DNA of 33,181 bases from Equadaptatus sp045642025 (GCA_045642025.1 JAZUIB010000006.1:1-33181); one strand, 5' to 3'. Shown: positions 1-8,109, counted from the first letter of the stretch. Notes: a model not told the origin generated them from the letters alone. Program-made: numbers and translations.

Positions 1-113
1 AGTTATTAGGAACGTTTGTTCGAAAACAGTCAAATTTGCGGACAAACGGACGACAGTCAGTTATTTTGACAGTTGAGCCGTTTGTTCGCAGTGGAGATGT
101 ACAGAAAATATAA
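1..113 (+). other. Possible 3' end of an upstream gene or repeat element
   Basis: One plus-strand frame is open from base 3 to a TAA at 111-113, directly before the terminator hairpin. That would fit the tail of a gene entering from the left, but 36 codons are too few to recognise a family. The last 35 bases are repeated in diverged form at about 692-735, again directly before a hairpin, so this may instead be a non-coding 3' element. Bases 39-49 can pair with either 13-22 or 78-88. Confidence 0.25.
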
Positions 114-150
114 AAATGCCCGAGAGCTTTATCGCTCTCGGCCATTTTTG
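112..150 (+). terminator. Bidirectional intrinsic terminator
   Basis: A stem CGAGAG / CTCTCG (extended by flanking C and G pairs) is preceded by an A run at 112-116 and followed by ATTTTTG at 144-150. The A/T flanks on both sides mean it could work for either strand. It ends whatever transcript enters from the left edge. Confidence 0.7.
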
Positions 151-171
151 TTGACTGATTAGAGACGCTGG

Positions 172-301
172 CCCCCGCATCTTCGCTTCGCTCGTGCGGG
201 GTGACGAGAGGGGAAGAAACACGCGGCGGGGAGACGATTTTTTCTTTGTCATTCCGCACACCCACCAGTCATTCCGCACTTGGGAATCCAGTGTCTTTGC
301 C
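172..301. repeat. Dispersed intergenic repeat module, copy 1
   Basis: This module has a GC-rich hairpin (CCCCGCA ... TGCGGGG, 172-200), then GACGAGAGGGG, and ends with GTCATTCCGCACTTG plus AATCCAGTGTCTTTGCC at 268-301. A partial start of the same tail (GTCATTCCGCAC) is at 249-260. Copy 2 lies at 413-492 with the same order of parts. The parts look like a non-coding dispersed repeat that has lost pieces by deletion. Confidence 0.6.
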
Positions 302-412
302 CCGCAGGGGCTATAGAAAAACCAATGACCAAAAAAATCAATTACTATAAAACCCAATTGTGGTGTTGCAACAAGTTGCAACGTTAGAAGTTAGAACCGT
401 AGAGTCATTGGT

Positions 413-492
413 TTCCGCGTCTCCGCGTTGCTTCGCGCGGAAAGACGAGAGGGAAAAGTCATTCCGCACTTGATGCATCCAGTGTCTTTGCC
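413..492. repeat. Dispersed intergenic repeat module, copy 2
   Basis: The order is the same as in copy 1: a GC-rich stem (CCGCG ... CGCGG), GACGAGAGGG, then GTCATTCCGCACTTG and ATCCAGTGTCTTTGCC at 458-492. The middle of the tail differs from copy 1 (TTGATGCATCC against TTGGGAATCC), as if each copy kept a different piece of a longer hairpin. No coding potential is apparent. Confidence 0.6.
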
Positions 493-521
493 TTCATAGA
501 TTGTAGATTGTAGGTTGTAGG

Positions 522-669
522 GCGCTCGTATCTCGCTTAGGAAAACGTTCACTGCGTTTACGCAGCAGACCGTTCGCTTCTCTCACTCAGCAAAGGCTTT
601 AATGATTTTGCTGTTATCCTGAGCGAAGTATTGAGCGGTTTCCTGTTTTCCTAAACGAGATACGAGTGT
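522..669. repeat. MITE-like element with long terminal inverted repeats
   Basis: The left end (522-547, core TCGTATCTCGCTTAGGAAAA) and right end (644-669, core TTTTCCTAAACGAGATACGA) are inverted copies matching at 22 of 26 positions. All four differences are transitions that keep G-U pairing in one RNA strand. The 96-bp interior has no sizable open frame. It is too short to encode a transposase, so it is either a non-autonomous element or a long RNA hairpin. The sequence at 497-519 before it is a short near-tandem repeat (TTGTAGA / TTGTAGG). Confidence 0.5.
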
Positions 670-731
670 TATCCTAATTTTTTATAAATTGCCGATTCGA
701 TTGTTCGCAATGGAGATATACGGAAATATAT

Positions 732-766
732 AAAAGCACCTCAGCTAAATGCTGAGGTGCTTTTTC
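732..766 (+). terminator. Bidirectional intrinsic terminator
   Basis: A 12-bp perfect stem AAGCACCTCAGC / GCTGAGGTGCTT with loop TAAAT is followed by a T run at 760-765 and preceded by AAAA. A diverged copy of the sequence before the terminator at 112-150 also precedes this one. It separates the repeat-rich left end from the converging efflux operon, whose last stop is at 975; bases 767-974 hold no other recognisable feature. Confidence 0.75.
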
Positions 767-974
767 TGTTGTTATGAATTAACACCACCGGATACCAAGT
801 AGTCGTGCCGTTACTATGCAACAAATATATGTTCCAGTTTAAAATTTAATTTGATTTCCAATGAAGAACATTCCGTAGAGATAATTCAGTAATTTTTTTT
901 TTTGATATTTTTGCACAAAACGCCGGCTTTATCGGCACTGTATGCCTGTTGGTTTGCTGCTTTCAGCAGATATT

Positions 975-2195
975 CTATTCGTATTTCAGCGCGTCTATCG
1001 GGTTTAAGAGCGATGCCTTGTATGCCGGATAGTAACCGAAACCGACGCCGACCACGCCTGAGAATATGAAAGCAAGCAGTATAGAAGGGATTGAGAATAT
1101 CGGCGGCGCCTGCGTGATGGTGGCAAACCCAAAACCAGTTGCTATTCCGCAGAGTATTCCAATGAACCCTCCTATGTTCGAGAGCACAACTGCTTCGAGA
1201 AGGAACTGTGTGCGTATATCGCCCATTTTCGCACCTACAGCCATTCGTACACCAATTTCTTTTGTGCGTTCCGTTACGGATACCAGCATTATGTTCATAA
1301 TTCCTATACCGCCGACAACAAGCGAGATACACGCTATCGCCGCGAGCAGCAGGGACATTATCGAGGTCGTTTTTTTACGCGCTTCAAGCATTTGTGATAT
1401 ATTGCGCACCGAGAAGTCGTCCGGTTCGCCTTTCCCGATTTTGTGCAACTCGCGAAGCAAGGCTTCTGTTTCAGACTGTATGTAGTCAAGCGCTTCCATA
1501 GACACACCCTGTATGTAGATGCTCTGTATTCTGTCCACGCTGCCGCGCTTTCTGATAATTCTTTTCTGCGCTGTGGTAATGGGAATCAGTATTATGTCGT
1601 CCTGGTCGCCGCCTATGTACGACTGTCCTTTTTGCTCGTACACTCCAACTATTCTAAACGGTATTTTGTTGATGCGTATGTTTTTTCTGAGAGGACTTTC
1701 TTCTCTAAAGAGTTTTTCTGCAACGGTTTGCCCTATAACAGCAACTTTTGTTCCCTGATGCACATCGCTGTCCACTATGTCGCGTCCTTTGGCTATTACG
1801 CGACTCTGCACATAAGTGTAGTTAGCATTGCTGCCTATTAATGAGGTTGTCCAGTTCGTGTTACCGTAGACTACGGTTACCTGTGCGTTAACAAGCGGTG
1901 CAAGCGCGTCTACACCAGATACGTTTTTTTCAATGGCATTTGCATCGTCTACGGTGATATAGTGTATGTTACCTTGCGAGGAACTGCCTGAACGCTGCGA
2001 AAATACCATGATAAAGTTGCTTCCGAAGGCGGCTATCTGTTCATCTATCATTTTGTTGGCGCCCTGTCCGATTGCGAAAGCGGCTATAACAGCCCCGACG
2101 CCTATCGCTATTCCGAGCGTGGTGAGCATGGAGCTTGATTTGTTTCTGCGCAGCGATTTAAGAGCGCTTCGAAGTATTTCTTCTCCGGCTATCAT
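975..2195 (-). CDS. macB: MacB-type ABC transporter permease
   Basis: This is the membrane subunit of a MacAB-type tripartite exporter or lipoprotein/peptide extruder. The 406-residue protein has a first membrane helix near residues 18-40 with the family sequence around GIAIGVGAV. A large extracytoplasmic (MacB_PCD) domain follows, then a C-terminal FtsX domain with three helices and the typical stretch VTERTKEIGVRMAVGAK. It ends in the usual NPIDALKYE. The start chosen (2195) is the third codon of the longest frame. It gives an ATGA overlap with the upstream ATPase stop and an 8-base distance to GGAGG, whereas the earlier ATG would be only 2 bases from the site. ATPase and permease are separate genes here, unlike the fused E. 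coli MacB. It is the last gene of the stress/efflux operon. The exported substrate cannot be read from sequence. Confidence 0.93.
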   Translation of the reverse strand: MIAGEEILRSALKSLRRNKSSSMLTTLGIAIGVGAVIAAFAIGQGANKMIDEQIAAFGSNFIMVFSQRSGSSSQGNIHYITVDDANAIEKNVSGVDALAPLVNAQVTVVYGNTNWTTSLIGSNANYTYVQSRVIAKGRDIVDSDVHQGTKVAVIGQTVAEKLFREESPLRKNIRINKIPFRIVGVYEQKGQSYIGGDQDDIILIPITTAQKRIIRKRGSVDRIQSIYIQGVSMEALDYIQSETEALLRELHKIGKGEPDDFSVRNISQMLEARKKTTSIMSLLLAAIACISLVVGGIGIMNIMLVSVTERTKEIGVRMAVGAKMGDIRTQFLLEAVVLSNIGGFIGILCGIATGFGFATITQAPPIFSIPSILLAFIFSGVVGVGFGYYPAYKASLLNPIDALKYE

Positions 2196-2896
2196 TTCCA
2201 TGCCCTCCTCTCTGTGTTTATTATGTCGTCCATTATGACTCCGTCGCGGAAATGGAGTATGCGCTTGGCGTATGCCGCAACGTCGGGTTCATGCGTTACA
2301 AGTATTATCGTTATGCCCTCTTTTTCGTTGAGTTCGCAGAAGAGCGCCATAATTTCATCGCTTGTTTTGGTGTCAAGGTTTCCTGTAGGTTCGTCAGCCA
2401 TAAGTATGGGCGCCTTGTTGACTATTCCGCGCGCTATTGCCACACGCTGCTGCTGTCCGCCGGAAAGCTGCATCGGTTCGTGATATATTCTGTCTTCCAG
2501 CCCCATGTCCGTAAGCACCTGTTTTGCGCGTTTTCTGCGTTCTTCTTTTTCAACTCCGGCGTAAAGCAGCGGAAGTTCCACGTTTTCAAGCGCGCTGGTT
2601 TTTTTCAGCAGATTAAACCCCTGAAAGACAAAGCCTATTTTTGCGTTGCGTATTTCGGCAAGCCGGTCTGGGTCAAGATGTTCCACGTTCTGCCCGTCGA
2701 GTATGTAGGTGCCTGAGGTAGGCGTGTCAAGACAGGCAAGTATGTTCATCGTCGTTGATTTTCCGCTGCCCGAGGGTCCCATCATTGCGACAAATTCGCC
2801 GCGTTCAACGCTGAGGTTGACGCCGTGCAGAATTTCAATCGGGTCTTCGCCGAGCATAAAGCTTTTTTTTATGTCTTTTACTTCAACAAGAGCCAT
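2192..2896 (-). CDS. MacB-type ABC transporter ATP-binding protein
   Basis: This is the cytoplasmic ATPase driving the adjacent permease. The 234-residue protein belongs to the LolD/MacB/FtsE group. It shows Walker A GPSGSGKST, the Q-loop region VFQGFNLL, the signature LSGGQQQR, Walker B ILMADEP followed by TGNLD, and the H-loop VTHEP. Length and motifs are normal, so it should be active. An AAGGGT ribosome site sits a few bases before ATG 2896, and only 3 bases separate it from the stop of macA. It overlaps the permease by an ATGA junction, so the subunits are probably translationally coupled. Confidence 0.95.
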   Translation of the reverse strand: MALVEVKDIKKSFMLGEDPIEILHGVNLSVERGEFVAMMGPSGSGKSTTMNILACLDTPTSGTYILDGQNVEHLDPDRLAEIRNAKIGFVFQGFNLLKKTSALENVELPLLYAGVEKEERRKRAKQVLTDMGLEDRIYHEPMQLSGGQQQRVAIARGIVNKAPILMADEPTGNLDTKTSDEIMALFCELNEKEGITIILVTHEPDVAAYAKRILHFRDGVIMDDIINTERRAWK

Positions 2897-2899
2897 CTC

Positions 2900-4084
2900 T
2901 TACCCTTCTTTTTTGAGGTTTACTCCGGTTATGACGCGTTCGCCCTCTTTAAGCCCCTTTTTGATTTCCGTGCGTTCTCCGTCTGTGATGCCTTTTTCGA
3001 CTTCACGTTCAACCGGGTTGCCGTTTTCAAGCACATAAACAGACGGGGTTGTAATTTCAGCCACTATTGCTTTCGGGCGCAAGATACCACCCATTTCTCT
3101 GCCGGAATTGGATTTTTTGTTCTTGTTTATCGGTTTGAAGCGAAAAGCACTATTTGGTATTGAGAGTGTGTCTTTTGTTTCTTGGAGTATAAGCGATACG
3201 TTTGCCGACATACCGGGGAGCAGCGACAGATCGTCGTTGTCAACGTCTGCAACAACAGTGTAAGTTACAACATTATCTGTGGTGGTCGGCGAGAGACGTA
3301 TCTGCGTAACTTTACCGAAATATTTTCTCTCAGGGAATGAGTCAACCGTAAATTCAGCATTCTGCCCGTCCTTGACGTTGCCTATGTCCGCCTCGTCAAC
3401 GCGGATTTCAACCTGCATTTTTGTAAGATCGCGCGCAATTTCAACTATACTCGGAGTTGAGTAGCTTGCTGCTACGGTCTGTCCTTCTTCAACGTTTTTG
3501 GCTACGACTACACCATCAACAGGTGCATAGATGTATGTGTAACCGAGTGTAATTTTTGTTTTGTTGTAACTCTGCTGTGTTTGATTTATTTTTGCTTTTG
3601 AAACTTCTACTCCTGCTTTTGCTGTTTTGAGCGCGCTGACTGCTGTGTCAAGTTCGCTTTTTGCGATAAGGTCCTGATTTGCCAGCTCTTTTGAGCGTTT
3701 GTAGTCTTTTTCTGCTTTTTCAAGCTGTGCAAGGCTTGACTGGAGATCTGCCCGCGCCGCAAGATAGTTTGCCTGTGCCGCAAGCATATCTGTTGCCTGG
3801 GTTGAGGAATCCATTTTTGCAATCAGCTGTCCTTTTTTGACTACACTGTTGTAATCAACATGAAGTTCTACGATTTTCCCTGATATCTGCGTACCTACGT
3901 CAACTGTTTCCGTAGCTTTCAGTGTACCTGTAGCAGAAATGACAGAACGAAGGTCTGCTTTGCGTACACCTGCAGTTCTGTATAAGTTATCCTGCTGTTT
4001 TTTGCCTCCGATAAAGCTGACTGCCACAAATATGGCAATTATAACAGCCAATATCAGAATTATTTTTTTTCTGCTGATTTTCAT
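2900..4084 (-). CDS. macA: MacA-like periplasmic adaptor (HlyD/RND-MFP family)
   Basis: This adaptor bridges the inner-membrane MacB complex to the outer-membrane TolC channel. The 394-residue protein has an N-terminal membrane anchor (about 7-26), then a biotinyl-lipoyl half (GTLKATETVDVGTQISGKI) and a long alpha-helical hairpin rich in A, Q, K and E (about 95-175). The second lipoyl half follows (APVDGVVVAKNVEEGQTV), then beta-barrel and membrane-proximal domains. Length is close to that of E. coli MacA. Its ATG overlaps the tolC stop as TAATG, so translation is likely coupled. A Lys/Asn-rich insert near residues 309-320 is a small oddity. The name rests on gene neighbours and family, not on a tested substrate. 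Confidence 0.92.
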   Translation of the reverse strand: MKISRKKIILILAVIIAIFVAVSFIGGKKQQDNLYRTAGVRKADLRSVISATGTLKATETVDVGTQISGKIVELHVDYNSVVKKGQLIAKMDSSTQATDMLAAQANYLAARADLQSSLAQLEKAEKDYKRSKELANQDLIAKSELDTAVSALKTAKAGVEVSKAKINQTQQSYNKTKITLGYTYIYAPVDGVVVAKNVEEGQTVAASYSTPSIVEIARDLTKMQVEIRVDEADIGNVKDGQNAEFTVDSFPERKYFGKVTQIRLSPTTTDNVVTYTVVADVDNDDLSLLPGMSANVSLILQETKDTLSIPNSAFRFKPINKNKKSNSGREMGGILRPKAIVAEITTPSVYVLENGNPVEREVEKGITDGERTEIKKGLKEGERVITGVNLKKEG

Positions 4085-5334
4085 TATTTTCTGCCCCCTA
4101 TTGCTTTAAACAGTGCAATCTGTGAATTTTTGGCGTTGTAGAGTGCGCGTATTGTTGTTGTCTCTGCAAGTGCATAGCTGTCAACAGCATCTGATATTTC
4201 AAGACTGTTGCCTACTCCTGCCTGGTAGCGTTTTTCTGCAAGTTCGTAGTTTGCTTTTTCTTTGCGTTCTGCTTCCATGGCAGAAACTATGCTTTCTTTT
4301 GCCTTTACCATATTCTGCCAGGCTGTACGAACTTCAAGCACTACGTTGTTTTCAAGTGACTGTCGTTCTGCTTCTGAGGCTTTAAGGTCTGCTTTTGCCT
4401 GTGCAACCCTGCTGTTTGTCGCTCCTCCGTCAAGAATAGGCAGAGAAACCATAATTCTTGCGTTCCAATCTCTGTCTTCAAAGAAGGAACTTCCAGAAAG
4501 TGAATAACCGCCGCCAAGCGATATTTCGGGCGACATGCCTTTCTGCTGAATTCCTATTTCAGTTTTTGCCGCGTCTATGCGTTTTGTTTTTGAAAGCAGT
4601 TCGGGTCTGTTTGTCAGTGCGAGTTGTATTGCTTCGTCTTCCGTTATAGTCCAATCTTCGTAATCAAGTTCATCTTTCAGCGTAGGCACTGTCATTTTGG
4701 CATCGCCCATCGAAGACGCGAGTTCAGCTTTTGCAACCTGCGCTGCCGTTTTTGCTGTTATAAGTGTAAGTTTTGCGCTTGCGAAGTCCGCTTCGGCTCT
4801 TGTGACTTCAATTTTGGGCTTTTTACCTGCTTTGTAGTATGCTTCTGCCCATTTAAGACGTTTTTTATAGTTATCGTAACGTCTCTGCGCAACATGACAT
4901 TCACGTGAAGCCAAGTTAACGCTGTAGTAGGCATCGGAAACGTTGCAGATTATATCGTTGCGTTTTTCTGCAAGATCGTCTTTTGCTGCAGCTGTGTTCT
5001 GTTGCGCTTTTTTAATTCTCAGGTTTGATTTTCCGGAGTCCGTAAGCAGTTGTGAAAGTGAAAATCCTGTGTTGTAATTGCCGTAAGAACCGGCCTCACC
5101 TGTTATGCTGCCGCCTCTGGTATAGCTTCCGCTCAAATCCATCTGCGTGTGTGTGCCGGCTTTTGCCTGACCGATTGTCGCTGTTGCGGATTCAATTCTT
5201 GCCGACGAGGCCGCAAGGTCAGGGTGATTTTTAAGTGCTGTCTCGACACAGTCAGAAAGTGTAAATTCTGTGGCTGATGACATTGCAGCAGATGCAATCA
5301 CCATAATCACGGCAACAATTAATTTCTTTTTCAT
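4084..5334 (-). CDS. tolC: TolC-family outer membrane efflux protein
   Basis: This is the outer-membrane channel component of the tripartite exporter. The 416-residue protein has a clear signal peptide (MKKK, hydrophobic to about residue 20, A-rich cleavage region). It carries the duplicated OEP repeat: the first begins with SDCVETALKNHPDL, the second with DEAIQLALTNRPELLSK. Each is followed by long helices rich in A, K, E and Q. The near-repeat at the two half starts is the family hallmark. A GGGAG ribosome site precedes ATG 5334. The 43-base gap to the kinase gene has no terminator, so it should be on the same transcript. A gene of its own inside the macAB operon suggests a dedicated channel. 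Confidence 0.92.
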   Translation of the reverse strand: MKKKLIVAVIMVIASAAMSSATEFTLSDCVETALKNHPDLAASSARIESATATIGQAKAGTHTQMDLSGSYTRGGSITGEAGSYGNYNTGFSLSQLLTDSGKSNLRIKKAQQNTAAAKDDLAEKRNDIICNVSDAYYSVNLASRECHVAQRRYDNYKKRLKWAEAYYKAGKKPKIEVTRAEADFASAKLTLITAKTAAQVAKAELASSMGDAKMTVPTLKDELDYEDWTITEDEAIQLALTNRPELLSKTKRIDAAKTEIGIQQKGMSPEISLGGGYSLSGSSFFEDRDWNARIMVSLPILDGGATNSRVAQAKADLKASEAERQSLENNVVLEVRTAWQNMVKAKESIVSAMEAERKEKANYELAEKRYQAGVGNSLEISDAVDSYALAETTTIRALYNAKNSQIALFKAIGGRK

Positions 5335-5377
5335 GCGCTTCTCCCAGTCCTTTTAGAATTTTATTTTATTCATAGAA

Positions 5378-6727
5378 TTATACTGCCAGAGGAAATTTAA
5401 CAATAAATGTGCTTCCTTGTCCTTCTTTGCTTTCTGCGTAAATTTTCGCGCCGTGAGCTTCGATGATTGCTTTGACAACCGCAAGTCCTATACCCATGCC
5501 CCCGCTCTCACGCGTACGGGATTTATCCGTGCGATAAAAACGTTCAAATATATTTGGCAAATCTTCATCTGCTATTCCTATGCCGCTGTCTTTTACCGAC
5601 AGCAATATTTCTCTGTTATTTTTTTTAAGCGATAATTGTACTATGCCGCCTTTATCTGTATAACGCAGCGCGTTTGAGAGCAAATTCTCAACTACCTGTC
5701 GAATTTTTGCGGGGTCAAGCGCAAGCATGACATCTTTATCCGTTTCTATTGTCAGTTTTACTCCTTTGTTTTCAAAAAGCGGGGTAAAGGTAAGCGCGCA
5801 CTTTTCCGCAAGATGGGCAAGGTTCGTCTGTGTCAGGATAAGACCGTTTCCCGTTTTTTCTATTGTAGTCAATTTTTCAACCTCTTTGATCAGTAGTGAG
5901 AGGCGATCTATTTCAGAGATTGTAAGAGCTATTCTTTCCGGTGTTGGTTCCCATATTCCGTCTTCGATGGCTTCAAGGTGAGCTTTTATGACAGTGACGG
6001 GGTTGCGTAGTTCATGAGCGATATCGCTCATTAGACGTTTGCGCAAATTTTCTTGTTCGGCAAGTTCATTTCCCAGTCTGTCAACGCTATCCGTAAGTGC
6101 CTGTATTTCTTTTATGTCAGATTCTTTGCTTTTTTCTGCCGGAAAATATCCTTTGCTGATAAGTTCCGCACGTTTTGCTGCCGCAAGCACAGGCCGTATT
6201 ATTCTCTCTGTCATAAAAATTGCAAAGAAGGCCGATAGTACAAGCATTACCGCTATCCATATTTCAAGATTTTGCTGAAATCTCCTGAGTAAAAAACCTT
6301 CTCTGCTGAGTTTGAACGGCACTACTTCAAATATTACTTTTCCAGTTTTTTCGCCGGTTTTTGAATGTAAATCTTCAGCCAGAGTGCGGATTTTATTTTT
6401 ATTGCTCTTTTGAGTATTTCCGGCACGTTTGCGGCGGGAAATGTGTTTTACTTCATAGATTTTCGTGCCGTTGCTGTTGTAAACTGTCACTTCTGCTATA
6501 GGCCAGCGGAGCATGTCTGATGTTACATCTGTTCCGTTACGCCCCTCCGCAAAACTTTTTTCAAGTGTTTTAACAAGTTGTTCTCTGTCTTCCTCAAAAC
6601 GTTCGGAACTGTATTTGCGGAATTGTCTGTTCATCTGCCAGCCGATAAATGACGGAATAACCAGCATACATATCAAAACAAGTGTCGTAAACTGAAAAAG
6701 CAGTTTTGATCTCAGTGAATTTTTCAT
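5378..6727 (-). CDS. Sensor histidine kinase (BaeS/CpxA-like)
   Basis: This membrane kinase senses an envelope signal and phosphorylates the adjacent regulator. The 449-residue protein has TM1 at about 9-30, a periplasmic region of roughly 120 residues rich in basic residues (HISRRKRAGNTQKSNKNK), TM2 at about 156-173, and a HAMP linker to about 225. The HisKA domain has the phospho-acceptor His238 in SDIAHELRNP. The HATPase domain shows the N box NLLSNALRYTDKGG, G1 DSGIGIADED, the F box IFERFYR and G2 GIGLAVVKAI. All catalytic motifs are intact. ATG 6727 overlaps the regulator stop as TAATG. Known relatives (BaeS, CpxA) respond to envelope stress and control spy/cpxP and efflux genes, which matches this neighbourhood; the exact signal is unknown. 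Confidence 0.93.
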   Translation of the reverse strand: MKNSLRSKLLFQFTTLVLICMLVIPSFIGWQMNRQFRKYSSERFEEDREQLVKTLEKSFAEGRNGTDVTSDMLRWPIAEVTVYNSNGTKIYEVKHISRRKRAGNTQKSNKNKIRTLAEDLHSKTGEKTGKVIFEVVPFKLSREGFLLRRFQQNLEIWIAVMLVLSAFFAIFMTERIIRPVLAAAKRAELISKGYFPAEKSKESDIKEIQALTDSVDRLGNELAEQENLRKRLMSDIAHELRNPVTVIKAHLEAIEDGIWEPTPERIALTISEIDRLSLLIKEVEKLTTIEKTGNGLILTQTNLAHLAEKCALTFTPLFENKGVKLTIETDKDVMLALDPAKIRQVVENLLSNALRYTDKGGIVQLSLKKNNREILLSVKDSGIGIADEDLPNIFERFYRTDKSRTRESGGMGIGLAVVKAIIEAHGAKIYAESKEGQGSTFIVKFPLAV

Positions 6728-7401
6728 TACTGTGATACCTTATAGCCAAAACCGTGTACAGTTTTGATGTAGCCGTTTTCATGCTCAGGGTCAGCAAGTT
6801 TTTTTCTTATATTTTTAATGTAGCTGTCGATCGAACGTTCAAAGCCGTCATATTCGTAACCGAGAGCCTGTGTGATAATATCGTCTCTGCTCCATATTTT
6901 TTCAGGTTTTGCAGCCATTTTTGAAAAAATCATAAATTCGTTTCTGGTAAATGGAATTTCTGTGCCGTTTTTGGTGACGGTGTAGTTTTTGATATCAATT
7001 GCAAGTGCATCGCCAATATGAATAATCTTTGATGAAGTGATATCGCTGTCTTTTCTTGTGTTGGCACGGACTCTTGCCATTAGTACTCTCGGGCTGAAGG
7101 GTTTCACCACATAGTCAGAGGCGCCGGCGTCCAGGCCTGAAACAACATCATCTTCCCCACTTCGTGCCGTAACCATAATTATGGGGACCTGAGATTTTTC
7201 GCGTATCATTCGGCAAACATCAACGCCAGACATTCCCGGAAGCATGAGGTCAAGAATAACAAGATCATATTCACCTTCCGAAAACATCGAAAGACCGGAA
7301 AGTCCGTCTGCAGCTATATCAACAGTGTATCCGTCTTTTTCCATATATGCCTTTTCGACTTCTGCTATAGCTCTTTCGTCTTCCACTACCAGTATCTTCA
7401 T
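6727..7401 (-). CDS. OmpR/PhoB-family response regulator
   Basis: This is the DNA-binding partner of the kinase encoded downstream. The 224-residue protein has a receiver domain with the acidic pair E7/D8, phospho-acceptor Asp51 in VILDLMLPG, Thr78 in MVTAR and Lys100 in YVVKPF. A winged-helix output domain follows, with the typical ending RKKLADPEHENGYIKTVHGFGYKV. It is separated from the Spy-like gene by 69 bases holding a strong hairpin. A phased direct repeat with the 11-bp period expected for this family lies at the promoter of the whole operon (8197-8215), so autoregulation is likely. Confidence 0.95.
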   Translation of the reverse strand: MKILVVEDERAIAEVEKAYMEKDGYTVDIAADGLSGLSMFSEGEYDLVILDLMLPGMSGVDVCRMIREKSQVPIIMVTARSGEDDVVSGLDAGASDYVVKPFSPRVLMARVRANTRKDSDITSSKIIHIGDALAIDIKNYTVTKNGTEIPFTRNEFMIFSKMAAKPEKIWSRDDIITQALGYEYDGFERSIDSYIKNIRKKLADPEHENGYIKTVHGFGYKVSQ

Positions 7402-7434
7402 CTCAGTCTCCCCTTTGCTGTTAATTTTACCACA

Positions 7435-7463
7435 ATACGGCGGGGTAAAATGCCCCGCCGTAT
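7435..7463 (-). terminator. Strong hairpin between spy-like gene and regulator gene
   Basis: A perfect 11-bp stem ATACGGCGGGG / CCCCGCCGTAT with a 7-base loop starts 7 bases after the stop of the Spy-like gene. On the minus strand it is not followed by a T run, so it is more likely a partial terminator or mRNA 3'-end stabiliser. It could let the abundant periplasmic protein be made in excess over the downstream regulatory genes. On the plus strand a T run follows, but no gene runs that way. Confidence 0.65.
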
Positions 7464-7470
7464 ATATTTT

Positions 7471-8109
7471 TTAGAATTCCCCTAATACGGGACAGCCGCG
7501 CATTCTGTCAAAGCCATGATGCCCTCTGTGATGACGTCCGTGAGCGGCTCTGCTGTGTTTTTTACAGCCTTTGCCGCCTTTTTTCGGATTGTCGAGTCTT
7601 GTTTTAAAGTGTTCAAGTGAGGCTTCTTTTTTCAGTTCAAGCATTTCTTTGTTCAACTGCATGAGCTTTTCTTTGTCCGGCTGTTCTTTCCAGAACTCCT
7701 CACACATTGCTTTGCGAAGTTCGTGCATTTTCATAAAACGTGCTTTCTGCGCTTCTGGCAGTTTCTTGTGATGCTTCCCGAATTTCGGATTATCAAGCAT
7801 TTTCTCGAAACGTTTCTGTGACATTTCGCAGCGGATGTCAGCAATCTGTTTTTTCAATGACATCGCTTTCGTCTTGTCCGGGTTTTCTTTCTTCATCTCT
7901 TCTCTGAGTTCTTTACCCAGCGTGCGAAGTTTGCTGAACTGTGCCTTGTCTTCCGGAGACATATTGCGTTTCATTTTGTGAATGCCGTACTGTCTGTGTC
8001 CGGATTTCTGCCCGCGGCATGCCTTCGGATTTGCTGTTGCGGCAAAAGCTGCCGTGCATGAAACCAAAAGTGCCAGTGTTAGGATTGATGTGATTATCTT
8101 CTTTTTCAT
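7471..8109 (-). CDS. Spy/CpxP-like periplasmic protein with duplicated core and His-rich tail
   Basis: This is probably a periplasmic chaperone or metal-responsive envelope stress protein of the Spy/CpxP/ZraP type. The 212-residue protein has a signal peptide (KKK, hydrophobic to about 23, AFA cleavage site). LVSC at 15-18 could alternatively be a lipobox. The mature part is almost entirely two copies of a 60-residue helical unit: 50-109 starting MSPEDKAQF and 117-176 starting LPEAQKARF. Both end in LDNPK. The C-terminal tail (185-196) is rich in His and Arg (HGRHHRGHH), as in metal-binding members. It is Lys- and Met-rich. An AAGGAGGA ribosome site precedes ATG 8109. As first gene of a two-component/efflux operon it is likely a main stress-induced product. 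The family call rests on composition, topology and context, not on close identity. Confidence 0.75.
   Translation of the reverse strand: MKKKIITSILTLALLVSCTAAFAATANPKACRGQKSGHRQYGIHKMKRNMSPEDKAQFSKLRTLGKELREEMKKENPDKTKAMSLKKQIADIRCEMSQKRFEKMLDNPKFGKHHKKLPEAQKARFMKMHELRKAMCEEFWKEQPDKEKLMQLNKEMLELKKEASLEHFKTRLDNPKKGGKGCKKHSRAAHGRHHRGHHGFDRMRGCPVLGEF

Noticed and set aside
61..381. A 106-codon minus-strand frame in the left repeat region
   Set aside because: It crosses a terminator and a repeat module and has no supporting start site.
886..1332. A minus-strand 148-codon frame overlapping the macB permease
   Set aside because: It is an alternative frame of the same strand as the well-supported permease gene, rich in Arg/Cys with no recognisable domain.
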